From Ruminococcus sp. (lineage in GTDB: Bacteria; Bacillota; Clostridia; Oscillospirales; Ruminococcaceae), in the NCBI GenBank assembly GCA_017513795.1, contig JAFXEJ010000125.1, forward strand, positions 1 through 52,263: 52,263 bases of DNA, written 5' to 3'. The position numbers and the translations under genes were made by a program. The notes below the pieces were generated by a model. It was not told where the DNA came from. It did not search any database and was given only the letters and a program-made list of their open reading frames with translations. Shown in pieces: positions 25,224 to 33,079 of the stretch (positions within the stretch are counted from its first letter, which is position 1; each line of letters opens with the position of its first letter).

Positions 25224-25327
25224 ATTCTTTTGTTAATCTGCACAAAAAAATCGACAGAAAATTTATATCTTATAAAATCCTACAAAAAAATAAGAAAAAA
25301 TCGCTTATTCTTCCATAAATCAGCGTA

Positions 25328-25356
25328 TTTACATATTATACATTTTGTATTATAAT
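25328..25356 (+). promoter_or_regulatory. Promoter of the XRE regulator gene
   Basis: TTTACA (25328-25333), 17 bases, TATAAT (25351-25356), giving a leader of about 30 nt before the AGGAGG site. Confidence 0.8.
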
Positions 25357-25393
25357 AATATTGTTGTTAAAAAACTATTCAGGAGGAACATTT

Positions 25394-26110
25394 ATGAATT
25401 CCGATTTTGCAAGAATTATAACATTACAGAGAAAAGAACGTCACATCAGCCAGAAACAGGCGGCTACAGATCTCGGAATTTCTCAGGCTCTTCTTTCGCA
25501 CTATGAAAAAGGAATCCGTGAATGCGGTCTTAATTTTCTTGTAAAAATAGCAGATTATTATAATGTATCATGCGACTATCTCCTCGGACGTACACCTGAT
25601 CCTGAGGGAAAAACTATTACTGTTGAGGATATCCCTGATGATGACGGAAACAACAGCCTTGAAATGCCTTCTCCCGAAATCATCAACTTCAACAGAAGAA
25701 TCATCAATAATTCTATCAGCCTTCTTTTCAGCTTTGCACAGAAGGCGAACAGCGTTACGCTGATAAAGGAAGTTTCATCCTACCTTATGCTTTCGGTGTA
25801 TAAGCTGTTCAGAATAATATACAATGCCAACCCCAACAACGACCAGAAGCTTTTCCGTATACCCAAGGTAATCGCAAACGACAGCGCAAATGCTATCGTA
25901 TCCATGAGCGAGGCTAATATCAAGGCTTCATCAAGCGGTATGCCACTTGACGGAAACGACTGTATTGATAATTTCGATACGCTGTATGTAACTATGGCAA
26001 CGCTTCAGAAAGATTACGCACAGTATTCTTCATCATTGCTGAATCTTATCAAGCGCTCTGAGGACAGCATTGCCCGTACCCGTGCAAAGTATCGTCCGGA
26101 CGGAAAATAA
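25394..26110 (+). CDS. XRE-family helix-turn-helix transcriptional regulator
   Basis: A 238-residue protein with an N-terminal HTH_3 domain (residues about 4-62): RIITLQRKERHISQKQAATD, then SQALLSHYEKG as recognition region and CDYLLGRTPDPEG as the domain end, typical of Cro/CI-like repressors of Firmicutes. The remaining 170 residues are mostly helical and acidic, without a domain I recognise; they could sense a ligand or mediate oligomers. AGGAGG lies 7 bases before ATG 25394, so the longer frame from 25361 is not used. It lies directly upstream of the transporter operon and may control it or itself; that is inferred. Confidence 0.88.
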   Translation: MNSDFARIITLQRKERHISQKQAATDLGISQALLSHYEKGIRECGLNFLVKIADYYNVSCDYLLGRTPDPEGKTITVEDIPDDDGNNSLEMPSPEIINFNRRIINNSISLLFSFAQKANSVTLIKEVSSYLMLSVYKLFRIIYNANPNNDQKLFRIPKVIANDSANAIVSMSEANIKASSSGMPLDGNDCIDNFDTLYVTMATLQKDYAQYSSSLLNLIKRSEDSIARTRAKYRPDGK

Positions 26111-26177
26111 TCTTCTGAGTTTCGGCGGAAATTCCGCTTATTGCGGCGGATACATACACAGATTTTCAAAAAGTATC

Positions 26178-26214
26178 AAGGCAGGGTACAGGGCAGCTCC
26201 TGTCCCTGCCTTTT
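26178..26214 (+). terminator. Terminator-like hairpin between the regulator and the transporter operon
   Basis: AAGGCAGGG (26178-26186) pairs with CCCTGCCTT (26204-26212) and, past a bulged T, ACAGG with CCTGT; four T residues follow. It ends only 7 bases before the ribosome binding site of the next gene. No clear promoter separates the two genes, so it may be a partial terminator or attenuator. Confidence 0.65.
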
Positions 26215-26235
26215 ATCAACAGGAGGCTGATGAAA

Positions 26236-29136
26236 ATGAGATCAGCGCTGATCTGCCTGATGGCGGTATGGCTTGCTTTATGGAGTGAAATACCGGTCTT
26301 TGCTGAGGAAATCTACTTTCCCTCAGAGCAGACGCTTCAGGCTATGGAGAATGACTATTATACGATAGAACCGGCAGATCCGGAGCTTCTTTCCTACAGC
26401 AGTTATTATGATATGTTCTGCGGTGAGAAATATCCGGAAACCGGTATAAAAATAGGTGCAGAGGAGTTTTCCTCGCCGGACGCTTCAGCAGTGCTTGTCA
26501 GCCATACTGCGGAGGACATTACGAAAAATGCTCTTGTATGGGAAAAAAGCGGCGGTAAGGCTCTGGTGGAGGCGGATATTCCGGAAACAGGGATATACTG
26601 TCTGAGAGTGGATTACTGCCCTCTTGCGCAGACAAGTCAGACTATTGAAATTTCCCTTGAAATAGACGGAAAGCTTCCGTTTGAGGCAGCTTCACGCATT
26701 ACGCTCGGCAGAGTGTGGGTGAACAGCCGTGATATCTACGGGGATTCAAGAGGAAATCAGATACGTCCGCCGCAGGTGCAGAAGGAAAGCTACAGGAGTA
26801 CTCTTGCGGGTGATCCGGACGGACTTTTCAGTGAGCCGCTTATCTTTTATCTTGAAAAGGGAAAGCATGAGATATCAGTTTCGTCGGGCAGCGGACAGCT
26901 TGCCCTTGCATCACTGAGCTTTGAAGCTCTGCCGGAAGTTCCTTCCTATGAGGAGTACAGGGCTTCGGTGAAGTCTGACGTCACTCCGGAGACAACGCCG
27001 TCACGTCTTTTCAGGATAGAGGGCGAAAGTGCTGCGGTAAAATCTGACGCAACGCTCTGCGCTAATTTCGACAACACAAATTATCTTGTATCACCGTCAG
27101 ATCCGGCAAGAGTTATCTACAACACCTTCGGAGGAAGCGGCTGGGGAAAACCTCTCCAGACCGTTACATGGAACATCTCAAAAGAAGATGTTGGAAACGA
27201 CGGCTGGTACAGAATAGGCATAAAATACAGGCAGAATTTTCAGAGAGGATTTGTCTCCAACAGGCGTATATATCTCGACGGCAGAGTTGTCAGCGAGGAA
27301 ATGGAGCAGGTGCGTTTCAGCTACGACAGCGACTGGAATGTTGCTTCGCCGGATATCTATGTGTATCTTGACGCAAGTGCTGACCATACGCTTACAATGG
27401 AAGTTGTTCCGGGAGAGATAGGCGGCAGTCTGCGCCGTCTGGAGGAAGTTCTTGCGGAATTGAACGTGCAGTACCGCAGAATCCTTATGATTACCGGTCC
27501 TGCTCCCGATAAGTATACCGATTATTATGTGCATGAAAAGCTTCCCGACCTTACAGAACGTCTGGAGGAACTTTCCGACCAGCTGAAAGATATTCAGTCA
27601 GATATAGAAAAGCTCGGCGGCTCGTATGGCTCAGAGGCGGCTGTACTTGAAAATACGGCGGTAATACTCGATAAATGCGTGAAAAAGCCGGTTGAGATAC
27701 CCTCATATCTTGCAAGGATAAAGGACAGTATAACTTCCCTTTCCGCATGGATGAGAGAATGCCGTGAACAGCCGCTTGAAATCGACTACATAGAATTTGC
27801 GTCGGCTGACAGAAAGTTCACAAGCTGTAAGCGGAAGATCATGAAATCTGCAAAATTCAGCTTCAAGGCGTTTATTTCGTCGTTCTTTCAGGATTATACC
27901 ACGCTTTCCGATATCACCGGAGAAACCGCTATTGAAGTATGGGTAGCTCTCGGACGAGATCAGGCAGAAATAGTCCGTGACATGACGGAAAGTCAGTTTA
28001 TTCCGGAATATGGCATTCCCGTTTCCGTGAATCTTGTTAATGGTGGTGTAGTAGAAGCTGCCCTTGCCGGAAAGGCTCCCGATGCGGCGCTTTTTCTCGG
28101 CGGAGAATTTCCGGTGAATCTTGCGTCAAGAGGTTTGCTGACTGATTTTTCGCAGTACGATGATTTCGGGGAAATGTCACAGCGTTTCGGAGAAAGCGCA
28201 ATGGTGCAGTATTCATGGGACGGCGGCTGTTATGGAATACCCATAAGCCGGTCATTCCCGATGATGTTCTACCGGACGGATATTCTTTCCGAACTTGGAT
28301 ACGATCATCCGCCGGAAACGTGGGACGAACTCATGAAAATGCTTCCGGCGATACAGCGGAATTACATGAATGCCGGACTTGTACTTCCGCCGAATAATAT
28401 ATCTCCGGCAACAGAAGCCGGTCATACATTTGCAATGCTTATGCTACAGAACGGAAAAAGCTATTATAATGACGATCTTACGGCTACATCCTTTGATTCC
28501 GTTGAAGCATACAGGTGCTTCGAACAGTGGACGGATTTCTACGCAAAGTACAGCTTTGAGCAGTCATATGACGCATTCAGCCGTTTCAGAACGGGCGAAT
28601 ATCCCATAGTTATAGCGAATTATACCTTCTTCAATCAGCTGGAGGAGGCTTCTCCGGAAATAAGAGGTCTGTGGGATTTCTGTCAGGTTCCGGGAACGCT
28701 CAGGGCGGACGGAACTGTATCTCATGCCGTTAATTCAAGCGGTTCGGGAGCAGTTGTGTTCAGCAGTGCGGAAAATCAGGAGGGTGCGTGGGAATTCGTA
28801 AAATGGTTCACCAGCACCGAAGTCCAGACGGAGCTTGGCATGCGCCTTGAAGGTCTTAACGGCGTAATGGGACGATTTGATACAGCCGATCCTCAGGCAC
28901 TCAGACAGCTTTCGTGGTCTGAGGAGGAACTTTCACGTCTTATGGATCAATACGAGGAACTTGCGGAAATTCCGATAATTCCTTCGTCGTATGCCGTTAC
29001 AAGAAATATCATGAACGCCTTCCGTGAGGTGGTCAATGACGGTGAAAATCCCCGTGATACGCTGCTGTGGTACAACAGGGATATCAACGACGAAATAGAA
29101 CGAAAAAATGAAGTTATGAACAAGAGAGGAGGGTAA
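26236..29136 (+). CDS. Large solute-binding protein fused to carbohydrate-binding-like domains
   Basis: A 966-residue exported protein. A signal peptide (MRSALICLMAVWLALWSEIP, cleavage near VFA-EE) has no lipobox cysteine, unlike most Gram-positive solute-binding proteins. Two beta-rich regions follow (about 75-230 and 260-395) with the look of CBM6/35-like jelly rolls (for example ETGIYCLRVDY and DGWYRIGIKYRQNF), then a predicted coiled coil (435-465), a helical linker, and from about 565 a type 1 extracellular solute-binding domain (SRSFPMMFYRTDIL, PETWDELMKM, VKWFTSTEVQTELG). It would capture a sugar for the two permeases downstream. ATG 26236 is 9 bases from AGGAGG; ATG 26230 is only 3. 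Confidence 0.85.
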   Translation: MRSALICLMAVWLALWSEIPVFAEEIYFPSEQTLQAMENDYYTIEPADPELLSYSSYYDMFCGEKYPETGIKIGAEEFSSPDASAVLVSHTAEDITKNALVWEKSGGKALVEADIPETGIYCLRVDYCPLAQTSQTIEISLEIDGKLPFEAASRITLGRVWVNSRDIYGDSRGNQIRPPQVQKESYRSTLAGDPDGLFSEPLIFYLEKGKHEISVSSGSGQLALASLSFEALPEVPSYEEYRASVKSDVTPETTPSRLFRIEGESAAVKSDATLCANFDNTNYLVSPSDPARVIYNTFGGSGWGKPLQTVTWNISKEDVGNDGWYRIGIKYRQNFQRGFVSNRRIYLDGRVVSEEMEQVRFSYDSDWNVASPDIYVYLDASADHTLTMEVVPGEIGGSLRRLEEVLAELNVQYRRILMITGPAPDKYTDYYVHEKLPDLTERLEELSDQLKDIQSDIEKLGGSYGSEAAVLENTAVILDKCVKKPVEIPSYLARIKDSITSLSAWMRECREQPLEIDYIEFASADRKFTSCKRKIMKSAKFSFKAFISSFFQDYTTLSDITGETAIEVWVALGRDQAEIVRDMTESQFIPEYGIPVSVNLVNGGVVEAALAGKAPDAALFLGGEFPVNLASRGLLTDFSQYDDFGEMSQRFGESAMVQYSWDGGCYGIPISRSFPMMFYRTDILSELGYDHPPETWDELMKMLPAIQRNYMNAGLVLPPNNISPATEAGHTFAMLMLQNGKSYYNDDLTATSFDSVEAYRCFEQWTDFYAKYSFEQSYDAFSRFRTGEYPIVIANYTFFNQLEEASPEIRGLWDFCQVPGTLRADGTVSHAVNSSGSGAVVFSSAENQEGAWEFVKWFTSTEVQTELGMRLEGLNGVMGRFDTADPQALRQLSWSEEELSRLMDQYEELAEIPIIPSSYAVTRNIMNAFREVVNDGENPRDTLLWYNRDINDEIERKNEVMNKRGG

Positions 29137-29139
29137 GTT

Positions 29140-30051
29140 ATGAAAAAGAAAGCAGGGTTGAAACGGACTTTCCGTGAGATACGGAAAAATAAAGCCTGCT
29201 ATGCCATGCTTGCCCCCTTTATGATTCTGTTTATACTGTTTACAGTGATTCCGGTAGTGATGTCGCTGCCGATAGGATTCACTGATTTCGACATGGTGCA
29301 GAAGCCGGAATTCGTGGGACTGTCAAATTTCCGGACGTTGTTTCTTTCAGATAAGGTATTCATCAGCTCAATAAGGGTAACGATAGTATTTGCGCTTCTG
29401 ACTGGTCCGGTGAGCTATGTTCTGTGTTTTCTTCTTGCATGGTTTATCGACGGAATGCCAAAACGTCTGAAAACCTTTTTCACGCTGATATTCTACATTC
29501 CTTCGCTTGCGTCGGTGTATACCGTTTGGCAGCTTATATTCAGCGGCGATATGAACGGCTATCTCAATGCATTTCTTATTGACCTCGGAATAATCAACTC
29601 GCCTGTTCAGTGGCTTACGGACGGCAGATATGTGCTTGCTGTGACGATAATCGTACAGCTGTGGATATCTCTCGGAGCTGGTTTTCTTGCAATAAGAGCC
29701 GGTTTTCAGAATATTGATCCGGCACTTTACGAGGCGGGAGCTATCGAGGGAATACGCAACAGGTGGCAGGAGCTTATCTACATCGTGATACCTTCAATGG
29801 TACCGCAGCTGCTGTTTGCGGCAGTAATGCAGATAGTAGGTTCGTTTACAGCCGGAACTGTTGCACAGAATCTTGTAGGATTTCCGAGCACGGAAAACAA
29901 GGCACATACGATAATGACTCACGCTTACGATTACGGCTGGGTACGCTACGAAATGGGTTATGCGTCAGCGATATGCATGATACTTTTCGTTGTTATGTTT
30001 GTACTCAACAGACTTATTTCAAAGGGACTGAAAAAAATACAGGGAGACTGA
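29140..30051 (+). CDS. Sugar ABC transporter permease, MalF type (first pair)
   Basis: A 303-residue inner-membrane subunit with six membrane segments. The cytoplasmic EAA loop that docks the ATPase is EAGAIEGIRNRWQELIYIVI (positions about 202-221) followed by P. It pairs with the next gene to form the transmembrane channel for a carbohydrate. It begins 3 bases after the binding-protein gene with GGAGG in the end of that gene. No ATPase gene is in the operon, so a shared MsmX-type ATPase is expected elsewhere. Confidence 0.92.
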   Translation: MKKKAGLKRTFREIRKNKACYAMLAPFMILFILFTVIPVVMSLPIGFTDFDMVQKPEFVGLSNFRTLFLSDKVFISSIRVTIVFALLTGPVSYVLCFLLAWFIDGMPKRLKTFFTLIFYIPSLASVYTVWQLIFSGDMNGYLNAFLIDLGIINSPVQWLTDGRYVLAVTIIVQLWISLGAGFLAIRAGFQNIDPALYEAGAIEGIRNRWQELIYIVIPSMVPQLLFAAVMQIVGSFTAGTVAQNLVGFPSTENKAHTIMTHAYDYGWVRYEMGYASAICMILFVVMFVLNRLISKGLKKIQGD

Positions 30052-30078
30052 TATCCCTGAAGAACGGAGGTGCGGCAG

Positions 30079-30954
30079 ATGGCTGCGGATATAAAGAAGC
30101 TCAGGGCGTCAAGCGGTCCGGCTGGAAGAAAATACGGCGGCACAGCAGCTTCATTTGTGCTTCTGACCGCACTTGGTCTATTTATGGTATTTCCGATATA
30201 CCTGACCGTTGTAATGGCGATAAAGCCGGTGGAGGAGCTTTTTGTCTTTCCGCCGAAGCTCTACGCTGTGCGTCCGACGCTTGATAATTTCCGTGATATG
30301 TTTGCTGCCGTGAGACAGAACAGAGTTCCGTTTTCAAGATATGTGTTCAACAGCGTATTCGTGACGGTATCTGTAACGGCTGCTCAGTGCGTATTTGCGT
30401 CAATGGCGGCTTTTGTCCTTGCGAAATGCCGCTTTCCCGGATGCCGCATTATCAATGGCGTTATCGTGACATCGCTCCTTTACCAGAGCAGTGTAATTTA
30501 CATCATGCAATACATGGTAATGACAAAGCTCAATATTATAGACAGTCCGCTGGCACTTATTCTTCCAGCGGCGGCGTCTCCTATGGGAGTATTCCTCATG
30601 CGGCAGTCTATCAGTCAGATTCCCGACGCTATGCTTGACGCCGCAAAGGTTGACGGTGCCGGATTATTCCGTATATGCTGGCAGATAGTTATTCCCAATC
30701 AGAAGCCGGCACTCATGACGCTGATGATATTTGCTTTTCAGGCGGCATGGAATATTCAGGGCGGAGGAGTTATCTTCCGTGAGCAGTTTAAAACGCTTCC
30801 GGCGGCGGTGGCACAGGTTTCATCGTCCGGAATGGCGAGAGCCGGAGTTGCTATGGCGGCGTCTGTTTTCATGCTTGTACCGCCGGTCATAGTATTTATA
30901 CTTGCGCAGAGATATGTTATCGAAACAATGGCGCACTCAGGAATAAAAGAATAG
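30079..30954 (+). CDS. Sugar ABC transporter permease, MalG type (first pair)
   Basis: A 291-residue partner of the preceding permease, with six membrane segments, the CUT1 pattern AIKPVEELFVFP after the first segment, and the EAA loop DAAKVDGAGLFRICWQIVIP. ATG 30079 lies 8 bases after CGGAGG; the GTG at 30070 overlaps that site. The gene ends in TAG, the only complete gene in the window that terminates with that codon. Substrate cannot be deduced from sequence. Confidence 0.92.
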   Translation: MAADIKKLRASSGPAGRKYGGTAASFVLLTALGLFMVFPIYLTVVMAIKPVEELFVFPPKLYAVRPTLDNFRDMFAAVRQNRVPFSRYVFNSVFVTVSVTAAQCVFASMAAFVLAKCRFPGCRIINGVIVTSLLYQSSVIYIMQYMVMTKLNIIDSPLALILPAAASPMGVFLMRQSISQIPDAMLDAAKVDGAGLFRICWQIVIPNQKPALMTLMIFAFQAAWNIQGGGVIFREQFKTLPAAVAQVSSSGMARAGVAMAASVFMLVPPVIVFILAQRYVIETMAHSGIKE

Positions 30955-30982
30955 GATTCATAGATAGAACGTTGGTGAATTA

Positions 30983-33058
30983 ATGAAAAAAACGATTATT
31001 TCCGTAATGATGATATGGCTGATTCTTGCAGCTGCGGTATGTCCTGTTTCTGTATGGGCAGCCGAAGCTTATGAATCCTACAGCTACGACAGCCGTGGAA
31101 ATGCTGTTCCGTCACAGGCGGGATATACTGCTGAAAAAAGCATCTCTGGCAAGGATATAGGTGTCGGCAGCTTTGATTCTCCGTCAGATATTTTCTTTGC
31201 CGGAAACGGGATGTTCTATATCGCTGATACCGGAAATGATCGTATTATCGCCATAAACAGCGAATTTGACAGCGTGTGCGAAGTCTACAGGAAGCTTGTA
31301 CTTCCCGAAGGAAATGAAACGGCTTTCAGTGAACCGACCGGCGTATTTGTATCCGCAGAGAGGGATATGATGTATATTGCTGACAGCGGAAATTCGAGAG
31401 TTCTGGTGTGCAGTACGGACGGACAGGTGAAAATGGAAATAACAAAGCCGGATTCTCCTGTATACGACAGCAATAAAACATTCATCCCACGAAAGGTTAT
31501 CGCAGACAAGGCTGGAAATATCTACGTTCAGCTTGGAAATTTCACTACCGGAGCTGCAATGTTTTCTCCGGACGGCGAATTTATGGGATTCTACGGCGCA
31601 AACCGTACTGAACCGACAGCAGAGGTGGTTCTGAAATATATCAGAAATCTTTTTTCCTCTGAGGAAAAGCGTTCGCAGCGTACAAGAACAGTTCCCGCCG
31701 GAATCACAGGCTTTGACATAGCCGGCGATTTTATTTTCACCTGTACATCTTCATCAACCCAGAAGCTTGATACGGTAAAGAAGCTCAATGCTGCCGGAAA
31801 GAATATATTTGCCAATAAGGAAATGATTTTTGGAGATCTTACGCCGGTTTATAATGCTGTGCGAAATGAATTCCTTGCTCCGTCAATAATTGATATCGAC
31901 GTTTCGGAGGAGGGCTTCATCAATTGTCTTGACCTTACAACAGGACGTGTATTTCAGTACGACGAGGACTGCGAGCTTATTTTCATAGCCGGAGCAAAGT
32001 CAAGTCAGCTTGGCGGCTTCAAGGAGCCGGCGGCTGTGGAATCGGCTGAGGGAAAGCTTTATGTTCTTGATACCGGAAAAAATACAGTTACCGTTTTTGA
32101 GGAAACAGAATTCGGCAGAACGGTTCACAGTGCAGTAACTCTCTATAATGACGGCTATTATGAAGAGGCTCTTGAGCCGTGGTATGAGGTTCTGCGCCGT
32201 GACGGAAATTACCGCCGTGCATACGAGGGAGTAGCGTCTGCGCTTCTTAACAAAGGTGACTACAGCGGTGCTATGAAATATGCCCGTCTTGGTTATGCAG
32301 TTGATATCTATAACAAGGCTTTCGAGGGCTGGCGTGAAATATTCATCAGGGAGCATTTTGTGCATATCTGCGTGATAACAGCACTTCTGGTGATAGCATA
32401 TATCTTCCGGAAAAAGCTTCGCACAGCGGCAGACAGAATAAAATCAGTTCTTGCGCAGAAGCTTGGAAAATTCCGCAGCAAACACGTCAGACGTAATGCA
32501 GAAAAGAAAAAATCAAAGTACAGAGGTACTGTAATCATACTCATCATGATGTTTTTCGGACAGATAGCCGAGGGCAGGTTATACGGATTTCAGTTCGGAT
32601 ATCCGGACGACAGGACGTTCAGTATTGTTCCGTATATCGTCAAAAGCTTCGTGATATTTGCCGCATGGGTGATAGGAAGCAGAGCTGTCAGCACCTTCCT
32701 TGATGGAAGCGGTACTGCTGAAAAAATATGCATTTCCAGTGCACATGCTCTTGTACCGTATGTGGTTCAGCTTTTTGTCTGCACAGGACTTTCTCACGTC
32801 CTCATACAGGACGAGGTCGTATTCATTCAGATAATACGCATTGCCGGAATAGTCCTGACAGCAGTAATGCTGTTCATTGCCGCAAAGAATGTACATTGCT
32901 ATTCAGTGGGAAGAACGGCATTTTCCGTTGCACTTACAATTGCGGCGATGCTTATAATGCTGTTTCTGCTTGTACTTTTCATGTCTCTTATCCAACAGGT
33001 ATGGCTGTTCATTTCAACGATATGGACAGAGATAACATACCGCATAAGAATGGGATAA
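30983..33058 (+). CDS. NHL-repeat propeller protein with TPR and Yip1-like membrane domain
   Basis: A 691-residue protein: signal peptide (cleavage near residue 27), an extracellular beta-propeller of NHL-type repeats (about 55-375; SPSDIFFAGNGMFYIADTGN, EPTGVFVSAERDMMYIADSG), one or two TPR-like repeats (about 385-440, LYNDGYYEEALEPWYEVLRR), a membrane segment (HICVITALLVIAYIF), a very basic linker, then a five-helix Yip1-like membrane domain to the C-terminus. The propeller faces outside and may bind polysaccharide or a partner of the transporter. No catalytic site is visible. Its steady place among permease genes suggests an accessory role, which is inference. Confidence 0.8.
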   Translation: MKKTIISVMMIWLILAAAVCPVSVWAAEAYESYSYDSRGNAVPSQAGYTAEKSISGKDIGVGSFDSPSDIFFAGNGMFYIADTGNDRIIAINSEFDSVCEVYRKLVLPEGNETAFSEPTGVFVSAERDMMYIADSGNSRVLVCSTDGQVKMEITKPDSPVYDSNKTFIPRKVIADKAGNIYVQLGNFTTGAAMFSPDGEFMGFYGANRTEPTAEVVLKYIRNLFSSEEKRSQRTRTVPAGITGFDIAGDFIFTCTSSSTQKLDTVKKLNAAGKNIFANKEMIFGDLTPVYNAVRNEFLAPSIIDIDVSEEGFINCLDLTTGRVFQYDEDCELIFIAGAKSSQLGGFKEPAAVESAEGKLYVLDTGKNTVTVFEETEFGRTVHSAVTLYNDGYYEEALEPWYEVLRRDGNYRRAYEGVASALLNKGDYSGAMKYARLGYAVDIYNKAFEGWREIFIREHFVHICVITALLVIAYIFRKKLRTAADRIKSVLAQKLGKFRSKHVRRNAEKKKSKYRGTVIILIMMFFGQIAEGRLYGFQFGYPDDRTFSIVPYIVKSFVIFAAWVIGSRAVSTFLDGSGTAEKICISSAHALVPYVVQLFVCTGLSHVLIQDEVVFIQIIRIAGIVLTAVMLFIAAKNVHCYSVGRTAFSVALTIAAMLIMLFLLVLFMSLIQQVWLFISTIWTEITYRIRMG

Positions 33059-33079
33059 ACTCTGATTCGGAGGGATTTT

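Noticed and set aside
26100..26229. Riboswitch between the XRE gene and the transporter operon
   Set aside because: Only about 120 bases with one simple hairpin; no aptamer-like core is visible.
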